From an uncultured Oscillospiraceae bacterium (GTDB lineage: Bacteria; Bacillota; Clostridia; Oscillospirales; Oscillospiraceae), in the NCBI GenBank assembly GCA_934636655.1, contig CAKUAS010000005.1, positions 1 through 64,000 of the forward strand: a stretch of DNA of 64,000 nucleotides. The letters run 5' to 3'. Position numbers and translations under genes: made by a program. The notes beneath the pieces are model-generated. The model did no database searches and was not told the DNA's origin. It was given only the letters and a program-made list of their open reading frames with translations. Numbering within the stretch: the first letter of the stretch is position 1; the number at the start of each line of letters is the position of its first letter. Positions 50,997 to 59,953 of this stretch are shown here, piece by piece.

Positions 50997-51325
50997 TTTT
51001 AGAGGCGCTTTTTTAGGGGCGCACGGACTACCTACCGATACGTATATTGCGTCAGCCCGGTGTCGCACCTGCCGGCAAAACCGGGAAACTGCCGCATCCT
51101 GCAAGTGCGGTGCAGATCAGCACCGTAATCTGCCTGCATAGCGAAAAACGAGAGTACAGATTTTGTACTCTCGTTTTTTCATATGGCTGAGCCGATCTCA
51201 GTGCAGGGAAGTTGCAAAGCTCATGCCGAACACACCGGAGATAAACCGTTACGGTTTCCGCCATAGTTCCGACACCGGGCTTGTGCAGCAGCCGTATCCT
51301 TGACAGTCTAAATTCGCATCTAAAA
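50975..51325 (+). repeat. R1 element with internal terminator hairpin after ileS
   Basis: TTTTAGAGGCG occurs three times in a row (50975-51020), followed by R1 sequence, then a terminator hairpin (AACGAGAGTACA / TGTACTCTCGTT, 51145-51178, with T-run), and a degenerate right end (51285-51325). The element likely serves as the ileS terminator. Confidence 0.75.
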
Positions 51326-51356
51326 AAGGATGACGTCTGGGGGAGACGTCATCCTT
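51326..51356 (-). terminator. Hairpin terminator (minus strand)
   Basis: AAGGATGACGTCT / AGACGTCATCCTT with a five-base loop and six T on the minus strand. It is a second stop downstream of rpsR. Confidence 0.7.
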
Positions 51357-51500
51357 AGGTTGGGGTGGAGAAAGGAGATCTTCATAATATAGAACGAGGT
51401 GTCGCCGCGCGTGTTGGGGGGATAAGAGCACGGCGCTCCGTTCAACTATAGAGACGCGGTTTTGCTCCGAATCTTGCACAAATTGCAGAAAAAACGACAA
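51357..51500. other. Unexplained 144-bp segment between two terminators
   Basis: Not repeat-like within this window. It includes GGAGATCTTC, ACGAGGTGTCGCCGCGCG and ACGGCGCTCCGTTCAACTATAG. No convincing ORF. It may belong to a small transcript. Confidence 0.3.
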
Positions 51501-51501
51501 A

Positions 51502-51533
51502 AAAGCTCTCACTTCCGCGGAAGTGAGAGCTTT
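51502..51533 (-). terminator. Terminator of rpsF-ssb-rpsR
   Basis: AAAGCTCTCACTTCCG and its exact reverse complement, 32 bp in all, followed on the minus strand by TTTTTT. It lies 10 bases after the rpsR stop. Confidence 0.88.
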
Positions 51534-51543
51534 GAACTTGTTA

Positions 51544-51783
51544 TCAGTCGGTCACATAGGGCAGGAGAGCGATCTGACGGGCTCTCTTGATAGCCTCGGT
51601 GAGCTGGCGCTGATGCATTGCGCAGGTACCGGTGGTACGACGGGGAAGGATCTTGCTGCGCTCGGACATGAAGCGACGGAGCTTTGCAGTATCCTTATAG
51701 TCGATGCTGGTGGCCTTATCTACGCAAAACTGGCAGACTTTTCTGCGCTTGCGGTTCTTGGGATTGTTCTTATCGAAAGCCAT
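51544..51783 (-). CDS. rpsR: 30S ribosomal protein S18
   Basis: 79 aa, full length. KVCQFC and [23 protein letters not shown], then [26 protein letters not shown] identify bS18. The extra C-x2-C pair (CQFC) with a later Cys suggests the zinc-binding variant. It follows ssb by 24 bases. Confidence 0.97.
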   Translation of the reverse strand: MAFDKNNPKNRKRRKVCQFCVDKATSIDYKDTAKLRRFMSERSKILPRRTTGTCAMHQRQLTEAIKRARQIALLPYVTD

Positions 51784-51807
51784 TAGCTGTATCCTCCTAT
51801 ATTATTT

Positions 51808-52254
51808 TTAAAACGGCAGTTCGCCGTCATCGTCGCCAAGCTCGGAAAACGCCGACGCGCCCATCGAGGGGCTCGGAGCGTCGTAGCTTGAAGCATGACG
51901 GGGCTCACCGCGCATGTCGCCGCCTTCGCGGCGCTTGCTTTCGCCGAAATACATGTTGTCAACGACGACCTCTGCGCTGCGGCGCTTGCCGCCCTCGCGG
52001 TCGGTCCAGTCGCGGATCTGCAGTCTGCCGGAAACGACAGCCATGCTGCCCTTGGCGAAATACTTGCTGACAAATTCAGCGGTAGAGCGCCATGCGACGC
52101 AGTCGATGAAATCGGTCTGCTTTTCGCTGCCGTCGCGGCCGCCGAAATCGCGGTCAACGGCAAGGGTGAACGATGCGACAGGGGTCTGTGACTGAGTGTA
52201 TCTCAGCTCGGGGTCACGGGTCAGTCGACCCATGATCGTGATGTGATTAAGCAT
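51808..52254 (-). CDS. ssb: Single-stranded DNA-binding protein
   Basis: 148 aa. OB fold at about 1-105 (LNHITIMGRLTRDPELRYTQ, DFIDCVAWR, VVSGRLQIRDWTDREG). A flexible tail ends in the acidic tip DDGELPF, which binds partner proteins. It sits in the classical rpsF-ssb-rpsR operon. Confidence 0.97.
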   Translation of the reverse strand: MLNHITIMGRLTRDPELRYTQSQTPVASFTLAVDRDFGGRDGSEKQTDFIDCVAWRSTAEFVSKYFAKGSMAVVSGRLQIRDWTDREGGKRRSAEVVVDNMYFGESKRREGGDMRGEPRHASSYDAPSPSMGASAFSELGDDDGELPF

Positions 52255-52265
52255 AACTCGTCTCC

Positions 52266-52562
52266 TTACTCAGCACGCAGGGTGATCAGGCGACGCATGA
52301 TGCCGTCGGTGATGCCGAGGATACGGTCCAGCTCTGCGGGGAAATCCGCGCCGCTGGTGAACTTCATCAGCACATAGTAACCTTCCGAAATGTAGTTGAT
52401 CTCGTAAGCGAGCTTGCGCTTACCCATCTCCTCCAGTTCGTCCAGGGTACCATGAGCCTCAACGAGCGCCTTGAACTTCTCGACGACGGCAGCGGTCTGC
52501 TCCTCGGTGAAGTTCGGGTTGATGATGTACATTACTTCGTACTTCTCAGTTGCTTTTGCCAT
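52266..52562 (-). CDS. rpsF: 30S ribosomal protein S6
   Basis: 98 aa. YEVMYIINPNFTEEQ, then RKLAYEINYISEGYYVLMKF and IMRRLITLRAE are the S6 signatures. ATG 52562 follows AAGGAGG by 8 bases. The leader of about 80 nt has two hairpins. Confidence 0.97.
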   Translation of the reverse strand: MAKATEKYEVMYIINPNFTEEQTAAVVEKFKALVEAHGTLDELEEMGKRKLAYEINYISEGYYVLMKFTSGADFPAELDRILGITDGIMRRLITLRAE

Positions 52563-52569
52563 GGTTTGC

Positions 52570-52670
52570 ACCTCCTTCTGGTCTTTTGGCCCCCGACCTC
52601 GTCGGGAGCAAGGATAGTCTGCACATACCGGCAGACCATAACATTATATCTGATTTTGTCAAAATGTCAA
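52570..52670 (-). promoter_or_regulatory. rpsF: Promoter and structured leader of rpsF operon
   Basis: -35 TTGACA (52665-52670), 16-base spacer, -10 TATAAT (52643-52648), all on the minus strand. The leader folds into GTCTGC-CGGTATGT-GCAGAC and CCCGAC-GAG-GTCGGG. The CCGG in the first loop recalls the S6:S18-binding leader motif used for autoregulation, but I cannot confirm it. The R1 repeat starts immediately upstream of the -35. Confidence 0.6.
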
Positions 52671-52673
52671 GTG

Positions 52674-53022
52674 TTTTTAGAGGCGAATTAAGGCTGTACC
52701 TATACGCATATTGCGGTAGCCCGGTATCGGGACTACCGCAGAAACCGTACGGTTTCGCGAGCCATTGGTTCGGAGCGGATATTTTTATGATCCGGCATTG
52801 CGGCAGCTGAAAATAAAAACAAACATAAAGCGAGAGAACAGATTAAGATCTGCGCTCTCGCTTTTTCATATTTTGTCCGTAACCGAGCCGATTTGGGTAC
52901 CGGGCGCCGGTAAAGCTCACACTGCACATATAAAGAGCGAAATATTATGGTTTATGCCGCAGTCTCGATACCGGGCTACCGCAATAAACGTATCCGCAGC
53001 TGCGTCCGTTCGCCTCTAAAAA
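52674..53022. repeat. R1-bounded MITE-like element with terminator
   Basis: TTTTTAGAGGCGAATTAAGG at the left and, inverted, CCGTTCGCCTCTAAAAA at the right, with GGTAGCCCGGTATCG near both ends. That gives 348 bp. Inside is a hairpin AGCGAGAG... / CTCTCGCT (52832-52866). The right end overlaps the 3' end of the hydrolase gene, which is read into it. Confidence 0.8.
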
Positions 53023-53937
53023 TTCGTGGAGAGCGGAGAGGTATGCTTTGCGGTCGAGCATATAGCTCAGGCCGTGACCGGCATGGGGAACGATGAGCAG
53101 GCGTTTGTTCTCCGCGGCGCTTGCCTCATAGTTTTCGCGGCTCATGCGGCAGGGCACGAAGCGGTCGTCATCGCCGTGAATGAAGAGAACGGGGATCGTG
53201 CTGCGGCGCAAAGCGTCGGGTGCGGAGGCCGAATCGAGGTCAAATCCGGCAAAAAGCCTTGCACCGAAGCGTGCGAGGGCGTAAATGAGCCGCGCCGCCG
53301 GAATGTGATGCTCGCGCAGGACGGAGAGGATGATATCCTTGGGCGAGGTGTAGCCGCAGTCGGCAACGATGCCTGAAACAGACTTCGGCAGCGGCAGACA
53401 GGAGGCCATGAGCACGGTCGCCGCGCCCATGGAGATGCCGTAGAGATATATCTTCACGTCGCTCCCGAATCGCTCGGCAGCGAAATTTGCCCAGTAAAGG
53501 CAGTCATAGCGCTCGTTCACGCCGAAGGAGAGGTACTTGCCCTCGCTCTCGCCGTGGGCGCGCTGATCGACAAGCAGGACATTGAAGCCGCCGTCGAGCC
53601 CCTCGCGAAGTCCGCCGCAGAAATCGCGTTCGGCCGCGCTTTTGTAGCCGTGCATCATTATCTGCACCGGGGCTTTCGGGTCGGCCGCGGCATAAAGCTT
53701 TGCATGCAGGCGCAGTCCGTCGAAGGATGTGATGAAAACGTCCTCGTGGGGAAGGGAAAGCGCCGCGCGGATCATTTTTTTCGACTGCTCGCGGTAAGGA
53801 TTGTACTGCTCGGTGTCGGGCATGAAAAAAACGTCCTCCTCGCGCCGTGGCGGAACGCGGCAGCCGAAAAACACCGCCATATAGGACACCGCGAGCGCCA
53901 AAGCGCCCGCGGCGGCGGGAATTATCAAAAGTTTCAT
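52945..53937 (-). CDS. Alpha/beta hydrolase, membrane-anchored
   Basis: 330 aa. One N-terminal membrane helix (about 4-24) then an alpha/beta hydrolase of the BEM46/YqkD type: IMMHGYKS oxyanion region, [14 protein letters not shown] nucleophile elbow, GDDDRFVP acid and PHAGHGLS histidine. After the natural-looking end (SALHEF) about 25 residues ([20 protein letters not shown]...) are read from the R1 element, which displaced the original stop. It overlaps the yeiH-like gene upstream (ATGA). Confidence 0.85.
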   Translation of the reverse strand: MKLLIIPAAAGALALAVSYMAVFFGCRVPPRREEDVFFMPDTEQYNPYREQSKKMIRAALSLPHEDVFITSFDGLRLHAKLYAAADPKAPVQIMMHGYKSAAERDFCGGLREGLDGGFNVLLVDQRAHGESEGKYLSFGVNERYDCLYWANFAAERFGSDVKIYLYGISMGAATVLMASCLPLPKSVSGIVADCGYTSPKDIILSVLREHHIPAARLIYALARFGARLFAGFDLDSASAPDALRRSTIPVLFIHGDDDRFVPCRMSRENYEASAAENKRLLIVPHAGHGLSYMLDRKAYLSALHEFLEANGRSCGYVYCGSPVSRLRHKP

Positions 53938-54959
53938 GCGATCAGACCCAGAACATGCTGCATCGCGATGGCCACGCCCGTTATGCCCAGCCAGCAGCAG
54001 AAGCCCAGAAGCAGGGGCTTGCCGCCTGTTTTTATGAGCTTGACGGGGTTTGTGTTCAGGCCGATGGCCGCCATGGCGAGGACGATCATGAACTTGCTCA
54101 GCTCCTTGAGCGGCGTGAAAACGCTTGCGTCGACGCCCAGCGACTGCGCGATGGTCGTGACGACCGAGGCGAGGATAAAATAAAGGATAAACATCGGGAA
54201 AACACTCTTTATGCTGACCTTTTTCCCCGACTCTCCGGCCGTTTTCTTTGACTGTATGAGTGCAAGCACGAGCGTTATTGGAATGATTGCGAGCGTTCGC
54301 GTGAGCTTGACGGTGACGGCCTTATCCAGCGTCTGCGAGCCGAGGCCCCACATGCTGTCCCAGGTCGAGGCGGCGGCTGTGACGGAGGAGGTGTCGTTCA
54401 CCGCCGTTCCGGCAAATATGCCAAAAGCTTCGCCGGAGGTAGTGGAAAAGCCGATGAGCGTGCCGACGAGCGGGAAGATGAGCGCTGCGATGACGTTATA
54501 GAAGAATATGACCGATATCGCCTGCGCGACCTCCTCGTCACTCGCGTCGATGACCGGCGCTGTCGCCGCGATCGCGGAGCCGCCGCAGATGGAGGAGCCC
54601 ACGCCGATGAGCGTTGAGATCTTAGAGGGAATCTTCAAAGCCTTGCACATGATAAACGCGACAAGCAGCGAGGTCGTTATCGTGCTCAGGATTATAGGCA
54701 GCGACTGCACGCCCGTGCGGCCGATGACCGCAAGGTTCATGCCGAAGCCGAGCAGGATGACCGCCCACTGGAGTATCTTTTTGGACGTGAACTTGATGCC
54801 GGCCTCGAACGGCGCGCGGTTTTTGAGAAACAGCCCGACTATCATGCCGAGCAGGATCGAGATAACGGGTCCGCCCACGACGGCGAATTTCCGTCCGAGC
54901 AGCCAGGCCGGGACCGCAATAACAAAACACAGCAGCAGTCCCTTGAGTTTTTCTTTCAT
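53934..54959 (-). CDS. YeiH family (UPF0324) putative sulfate/anion exporter
   Basis: 341 aa with about ten helices. The family signature [19 protein letters not shown], the [10 protein letters not shown] motif and [11 protein letters not shown] are present. Relatives are tagged as putative sulfate exporters, but substrate evidence is thin. It starts an operon with the hydrolase; the ATG/TGA overlap links them. Confidence 0.85.
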   Translation of the reverse strand: MKEKLKGLLLCFVIAVPAWLLGRKFAVVGGPVISILLGMIVGLFLKNRAPFEAGIKFTSKKILQWAVILLGFGMNLAVIGRTGVQSLPIILSTITTSLLVAFIMCKALKIPSKISTLIGVGSSICGGSAIAATAPVIDASDEEVAQAISVIFFYNVIAALIFPLVGTLIGFSTTSGEAFGIFAGTAVNDTSSVTAAASTWDSMWGLGSQTLDKAVTVKLTRTLAIIPITLVLALIQSKKTAGESGKKVSIKSVFPMFILYFILASVVTTIAQSLGVDASVFTPLKELSKFMIVLAMAAIGLNTNPVKLIKTGGKPLLLGFCCWLGITGVAIAMQHVLGLIA

Positions 54960-54975
54960 TGCGGGATTCTTCTTT

Positions 54976-55245
54976 CTATGCGAATTTAATGACTAAATAT
55001 GCGACGGCGGCGATCTGCACTATCGTCAGCAGCGGAAAGCCGATGGCGAAGGATTTGTGCAGCGTCTTGTGGCGGAACGAATACATTCCGACCGTGCCGC
55101 CGAGCGCTCCGCCGAGAATGGCGAAGGCAAACAGAGTCTTTTCCGGGATGCGGCGCTTCTGCATTTTTGCCAGCAGCTTGTCTATGCCCATGAGGGCGCA
55201 CAGAATGATATTCATTGCCGCAAGATAATAGGCAAGGTACTCCAT
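54976..55245 (-). CDS. DUF1294 family membrane protein
   Basis: 89 aa with three short helices. [19 protein letters not shown] and [21 protein letters not shown] are the DUF1294 core. No biochemical function is known to me. It overlaps the end of the PPC-domain gene by one base. Confidence 0.8.
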   Translation of the reverse strand: MEYLAYYLAAMNIILCALMGIDKLLAKMQKRRIPEKTLFAFAILGGALGGTVGMYSFRHKTLHKSFAIGFPLLTIVQIAAVAYLVIKFA

Positions 55246-55664
55246 TACAGCTTAAACAGGTTAAGACCCACGTCCTCATCGTGGTATCTGTCGACCTCGC
55301 CGTCGATGACGGTGACGATCATCTCGCAGGTAGCCGAGACCATTGCGCGATTTAGATGTCCGCCGAAGACCTCGCCCTTTTCGTTGCCGGCAGACATGTG
55401 GATATGCGTGTAAAACTCGCCGTCCATGGTGTTAATGGTACCTGTAAGGGAGACGATCTCAAAAGCGCCCTTAAATTCGTTGGAGTAATATTTTTTCTCG
55501 GCGGTGTTGAAAACGCCGACGATGAAGTCGTTCGTCGCGCCCAGCGCCGTGACGGATGCAAGCTTTATGTTCTCTTTCAGTGCAAGCTCGCGTATCTTGT
55601 CGAGTATCTCCTCGCCGCGATCGATGCGAACTACGATGGTCTTGCCGAATCTTTTGTACTTCAT
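55245..55664 (-). CDS. PPC (DUF296) domain protein
   Basis: 139 aa. The domain runs from MKYKRFGKTIVVRIDRGEEI through LASVTALGATNDFIVGVF to FYTHIHMSAGNEKGEVFGGHL, with the GxHxHxx and GHL histidine-glycine pattern typical of the trimeric PPC fold found in AHL plant proteins and bacterial homologues. The ATG 55664 has AAAGGAAG 6 bases upstream inside the ygiQ stop; a longer frame would overlap ygiQ more. Confidence 0.8.
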   Translation of the reverse strand: MKYKRFGKTIVVRIDRGEEILDKIRELALKENIKLASVTALGATNDFIVGVFNTAEKKYYSNEFKGAFEIVSLTGTINTMDGEFYTHIHMSAGNEKGEVFGGHLNRAMVSATCEMIVTVIDGEVDRYHDEDVGLNLFKL

Positions 55665-55666
55665 TG

Positions 55667-57610
55667 TCATCTTCCTTTCTTCTTGCCGGGCTTTGCGTTC
55701 TTTGGGGGTTTGGGCTTTGCCCAGCCCTTGGCGTAGCCGGCCTTTTTCGTTATCTGCGGTTTTTCGGGAGCTTTGGGCTTCTCGGGCGTTTTTGCTCTCG
55801 GCGGACGCTCGGGACGCACGAGGCACTCCGGCCCGTAGCCGATGAGATCCTCCCGTCCTGCCTCCTTGAGCGCTTCTATGACGAGCTTGCGCTTATCCGG
55901 GCGCTTCCACTGCAAAAGCGCGCGCTGCATCGCCTTTTCATGGAACGTCTTTGCGACGTATACGGACTTCATAGTCATGGGGTCTATGCCCGTGTAGTAC
56001 ATGCAGGTCGAGACGGTGCCGGGTGTGGGGTAAAAATCCTGAACCTGCTCTGGCTGACGGCCCATTTTGTTGAGGTATTCAGCCAGCGCGACGGCGTCAC
56101 ACAGCGTGCTGCCCGGGTGCGAGGACATGAGGTAGGGAACGACGTACTGCTCCTTGGAAAAGCGGTTGTTCATTTTTTTGTACTTTTCCATGAAGCGCTC
56201 ATACACCTCGATGTGCGGCTTGCCCATATAGTCGAGAACGCTGTCGATGCAGTGCTCCGGCGCGACCTTGAGCTGGCCGGAGATGTGATATTTGACGAGC
56301 TCGGCGAAGAAATCGTCGTTTTTATCCTCAAGCATGTAGTCATAGCGGATACCGCTGCGCACAAAGACTTTTTTTACCCCCGGTATCTGCCGCAGCTTGC
56401 GCAGCAGAGCGAGATAATCCGAGTGATCCGCGTCGAGGTTTGGACAGGGCGTCGGCGCAAGACACCTTCGGTCCGCGCACATGCCGCATTTGGCCTGCTT
56501 TTTGCACGAATGGTGGCGGAAATTTGCCGACGGGCCGCCGACGTCGTTTATGTAGCCCTTGAAATCGGGGAATTTCGTCAGCGCCGTGACCTCGCGTATG
56601 ACGCTCTCGTGGCTGCGGCTCGTGACCATTCTGCCCTGGTGGAAGGCAAGCGCGCAGAAGTTGCAGCCGCCGAAGCAGCCGCGGTTATGTATGACCGAGA
56701 ACTTGACCTCCTCAATTGCGGGAACGCCGCCGAGAGGCTCGTACATGGGGTGGTACTGCTTTGTGTACGGAAGCTCGGCGACGCGGTCGAGCTCCTTTGT
56801 TTCGAGCGGCATCGCCGGGGGATTTACGATGAGATATCTCCCGTCGTGCTCCTGAATGAGTGCCTTGCCGCGCACGGGGTCATGCTCGGCGTACTCGATG
56901 CGCGTTGCATCCGCGTAAAAACGCTTGCTGTCGCAGACGTCGGCAAAGGAGGGCAGCGTCACGCTATCAAATGCGCAGTCGTCGGGCGAATGCGTCAGTA
57001 TCGCCGTTCCGCGTATATCGCGCATCTCGGACACGGGAATTTTCTTTTTGAGCCTGCGCGCTATTTCCCGCGAGGCCGTTTCGCCCATGCCGTATACGAG
57101 TATGTCCGCGCCGGAATCGACGAGGATGGATCTGCGCACCTTATCGTCCCAGTAGTCATAGTGCGCAAAGCGCCGCAGCGAAGCTTCAAGTCCGCCGATG
57201 ATTATGGGAACATCCGAGCCGAAGGCCTCGCGCGCACGGTTGGCGTAGACTATAGTGGCTCTGTCCGGGCGCAGACCGGCCTTTTTGCCGGGCGAGTAAA
57301 AGTCCTCGCTGCGGCGTTTCTTAGCGGCCGTGTAGTGCGCGACCATGGAGTCGAGGTTTCCCGCTCCGATCATAACTCCGAGTCGAGGTCTGCCAAAGGC
57401 CGCTATTGCCTCTGCCGAGTGCCAGTCGGGCTGCGAGCAGATGGCGATGCGGAAGCCGTCGGCCTCCAAAACTCGGCCGATGACCGTCGTGCCGAAGCTC
57501 GGGTGATCGACGTACGCGTCGCCCGTTATGAGCAGAAAGTCGTACCACCACCAGCCGCGCTCGTGCATCTCGTCCTGCGAGACCGGCAAAAATTCAAGAT
57601 CGTCTGTCAT
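55667..57610 (-). CDS. YgiQ family radical SAM protein
   Basis: 647 aa. Radical SAM motif NRGCFGGCNFC (C-x3-C-x2-C), N-terminal B12-binding-like region (GVMIGAGNLDSMVAHYT) and YgiQ-specific FVRSGIRYDYMLEDK. A basic Lys/Pro tail of about 60 residues closes it. The reaction is unknown. ATG 57610 has GGGGAGAG upstream. It overlaps the next gene's end (ATGA). Confidence 0.88.
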   Translation of the reverse strand: MTDDLEFLPVSQDEMHERGWWWYDFLLITGDAYVDHPSFGTTVIGRVLEADGFRIAICSQPDWHSAEAIAAFGRPRLGVMIGAGNLDSMVAHYTAAKKRRSEDFYSPGKKAGLRPDRATIVYANRAREAFGSDVPIIIGGLEASLRRFAHYDYWDDKVRRSILVDSGADILVYGMGETASREIARRLKKKIPVSEMRDIRGTAILTHSPDDCAFDSVTLPSFADVCDSKRFYADATRIEYAEHDPVRGKALIQEHDGRYLIVNPPAMPLETKELDRVAELPYTKQYHPMYEPLGGVPAIEEVKFSVIHNRGCFGGCNFCALAFHQGRMVTSRSHESVIREVTALTKFPDFKGYINDVGGPSANFRHHSCKKQAKCGMCADRRCLAPTPCPNLDADHSDYLALLRKLRQIPGVKKVFVRSGIRYDYMLEDKNDDFFAELVKYHISGQLKVAPEHCIDSVLDYMGKPHIEVYERFMEKYKKMNNRFSKEQYVVPYLMSSHPGSTLCDAVALAEYLNKMGRQPEQVQDFYPTPGTVSTCMYYTGIDPMTMKSVYVAKTFHEKAMQRALLQWKRPDKRKLVIEALKEAGREDLIGYGPECLVRPERPPRAKTPEKPKAPEKPQITKKAGYAKGWAKPKPPKNAKPGKKKGR

Positions 57611-58707
57611 ATAAGCTCTCCCCAATACCAGCCCGACGTGCCGTTGTGCTTTACAAGGCAGCCGCGCGAGGTCTCTTCCACGACGCTGACCTCGTCGCCG
57701 GGCTCAAGCTCGAGCACAAGATCCGTCGAGTCGTTGCATTTGCAAAACTCCTCATCGGAGTAAAGATATTTCGTGAGTATTTCCATCTCATAGCCCGTGC
57801 GGACGTGACGCACGAGGGAAAACTCCTTGCCGCGGCGCAGCACATGCACGTCGTTGTCGCCCCAGCGGATGTAATAGCTTTTTTTGCTGCCGCGCTGCGC
57901 GGTTTTCACCCTGCGCACGGGGAAGGGGTCATAGGCCTCGAAAGAAAAATCCTCGCTGCCTTCAAAGGGGATGATAAGGGCGTTTAACTGCCCGTCGTCC
58001 TTCAGCGAGCAGCCTCCGTCGATGGAGATAACGCGGTGCTCGCGGTCGATTATCGGGTTTGCGCAGACATGGTCGGGAAGATACAGCATAACCGGCCAGT
58101 GCCCGACGATGACCCACTTGTCAAAGCTGTAGCCATGGCTCATGAAGTCGTCAAATTTCATGCAGTCGCCGCCAAGCTGACGCTCGATGGGAACATCCGG
58201 CTTTATGCCGCCGTGCACGAAGATATAGTGCGGCGTTTCGATGACGTGCGGCAGCGCCAGCAGGAAGTTCCACTCGTGCTTGAATCGCTCGGAAAGCTCG
58301 GGAATGAGTGCGGTAAAGTCGAGCTCGGGCGTTATCTCTATGCCCATCTCCGTGAGCATGTCCCACACAAGACCGCTTTTTTTGAACGTCATGTATTTTA
58401 CTATGCGCTCATCCCAATAGCGCCGCTCGGCGTCTATGACATCCGCCCAGGTGTCGCAGTTGCCGCAGACGGCGTGGCAGTTGCCGCGCGCGGACAGCTC
58501 CATGATAAAGCGCAGCGTCTCAAGGCTGTTTTGCCCTTTTTCGAGAAAGTCGCCGTCTATAATAAGCTCATCATTTTCCGAGAAATCGACCTTTTCAAGA
58601 AGCCCTTTGAAATAGGGCATGTTTGCGTGTATATCCGAAATGGCGATGATTCGCCGAGAGCGCGTATCAAGCTTTTGTATACGCGCGTTAACGTTCCACA
58701 TTGACAT
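57607..58707 (-). CDS. Metallophosphoesterase (PPP-like) with C-terminal SH3-like domain
   Basis: 366 aa. Phosphoesterase motifs: DIHANM (D-x-H), DGDFLEKG (GD-x), GNCDTW (in place of GNHE/D), FVHGG and GHWPV. The di-metal site is nearly complete, but the GNH histidine is Cys. The last 65 residues (VLELEPGDEVSVVEETSRG.. WYWGELI) look like a bacterial SH3 domain. Candidate substrates include nucleotides, diadenosine polyphosphates or phosphoproteins. Confidence 0.7.
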   Translation of the reverse strand: MSMWNVNARIQKLDTRSRRIIAISDIHANMPYFKGLLEKVDFSENDELIIDGDFLEKGQNSLETLRFIMELSARGNCHAVCGNCDTWADVIDAERRYWDERIVKYMTFKKSGLVWDMLTEMGIEITPELDFTALIPELSERFKHEWNFLLALPHVIETPHYIFVHGGIKPDVPIERQLGGDCMKFDDFMSHGYSFDKWVIVGHWPVMLYLPDHVCANPIIDREHRVISIDGGCSLKDDGQLNALIIPFEGSEDFSFEAYDPFPVRRVKTAQRGSKKSYYIRWGDNDVHVLRRGKEFSLVRHVRTGYEMEILTKYLYSDEEFCKCNDSTDLVLELEPGDEVSVVEETSRGCLVKHNGTSGWYWGELI

Positions 58708-58709
58708 TG

Positions 58710-59858
58710 CTATTCAAATCTCTTTTCCATGAGGTAAAGCGGCGCGCCCGAGCCGGGCTCGCTGCCGAGGACGCTAAAGCCGAGATCCTCGTAAAACTTT
58801 ATCGCCTTTGCATTTTCCGACGAGACGTGCAGCCTGACTTTCTCGCGGCCGAGCATCTCGTAATTTGTTATCGCGCGGCCTATAAGCTGTGTGCCGAGGC
58901 CCATTCCGCGTAAGCCCTCTTTTATGTACACAAGACTTACCCAGCCGACAAGTGCGCCCTTTGAGCGCTCGGGGTCTGTTTCTATAAGCCCGGCAAGCTC
59001 GCCGTCGGAGCGGTAGGCTTTAAGTATTGCCCCGTTATCGGCGGCGTAGTGCCGCTTTGCCGAGGCAAGATATGTATCGGCGTTAAAGCCCTTTAAGTCG
59101 CCGTGCGCGGCTTTCCATGAGGCTGCGTAAAACTCTTTATAGAGCTCGCCTTCGCGGTTCGGGTCGAGAGGCTCGTAGTAGAGGTTGTTGGGGTCTGCCC
59201 CGCGCGTCTCCTTCTTCCACCAGCTCTGCCGCGCAAAGGTCGAAAGCTCCGGCGGCAGGTGGGAGTTATCGTTGTAATACTCGACTTTGAATGAGCCGTT
59301 TTCGTGTATGAGCTTGCTCACGGCCGTGTTGTCCCCATGCGGAAGGGAGGGAATATCGCGGCTTTCGACGTTCATAATATACGCCAGGAGCGAGCGGATA
59401 GCCATGCCGTGTGAGACCACCGCGACGGTCCTTCCCTCGTTTTTTACCGCTATCTCGGTAACGGCGGAGACGATGCGCACGGTGCACTCGGCGAAGGTCT
59501 CAGCGTTTGGGGCGCGCCACGCGCCCGGATCGTTGTTGAAATTGTCCATCTGCACAGGGTCAAATCTGTACATATCGCCGAAGCTCATGCCCTCGCATAC
59601 GCCGAGATTTATCTCTCTCAGCCGGGGCGTGAGCTGCATTGTAAGATCGTGATATTTCGTTATCGCGCCCGCCGTCGTCACCGTGCGGCGCAGATCGCTT
59701 GAATACAGCGCGTCGAGGTGCACATCCTTAAATCTCTCCGCAAGGCAGGCTATCTGCCTGTGCCCGCGCGGCGTTATGAAGCTGTTGTGCTGCCCCTGCA
59801 CGATGCGGTAGAGGTTTCCCTCCGCCTCGGCGTGACGGATCATGTAGATAGTTGTCAT
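58710..59858 (-). CDS. Histidine phosphatase fused to GNAT acetyltransferase
   Basis: 382 aa. Residues about 1-205 are a phosphoglycerate-mutase-like phosphatase with the catalytic RHAEAEGN (H8) and the second VSHGMAIRSLL. Residues about 235-382 are a GNAT domain (YIKEGLRGMGLGTQLIGRA acetyl-CoA loop, FYEDLGFSVLG). The fusion suggests a linked pair of reactions on one metabolite or a pseudo-domain. ATG 59858 has GAGGTCAAGG upstream. Confidence 0.85.
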   Translation of the reverse strand: MTTIYMIRHAEAEGNLYRIVQGQHNSFITPRGHRQIACLAERFKDVHLDALYSSDLRRTVTTAGAITKYHDLTMQLTPRLREINLGVCEGMSFGDMYRFDPVQMDNFNNDPGAWRAPNAETFAECTVRIVSAVTEIAVKNEGRTVAVVSHGMAIRSLLAYIMNVESRDIPSLPHGDNTAVSKLIHENGSFKVEYYNDNSHLPPELSTFARQSWWKKETRGADPNNLYYEPLDPNREGELYKEFYAASWKAAHGDLKGFNADTYLASAKRHYAADNGAILKAYRSDGELAGLIETDPERSKGALVGWVSLVYIKEGLRGMGLGTQLIGRAITNYEMLGREKVRLHVSSENAKAIKFYEDLGFSVLGSEPGSGAPLYLMEKRFE

Positions 59859-59953
59859 TTGCCTTGACCTCAAATACTAATTAATATATAATATCTTTTA
59901 TTATAATACACCATTATATTTATCTTTCCCTAAGAAATCAAGTGGGGGCTAAC

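Noticed and set aside
55556..57763. 735-residue plus-strand ORF
   Set aside because: Antisense shadow of the YgiQ gene in GC-rich DNA. It has no domain, no ribosome binding site and no stop-codon pressure.
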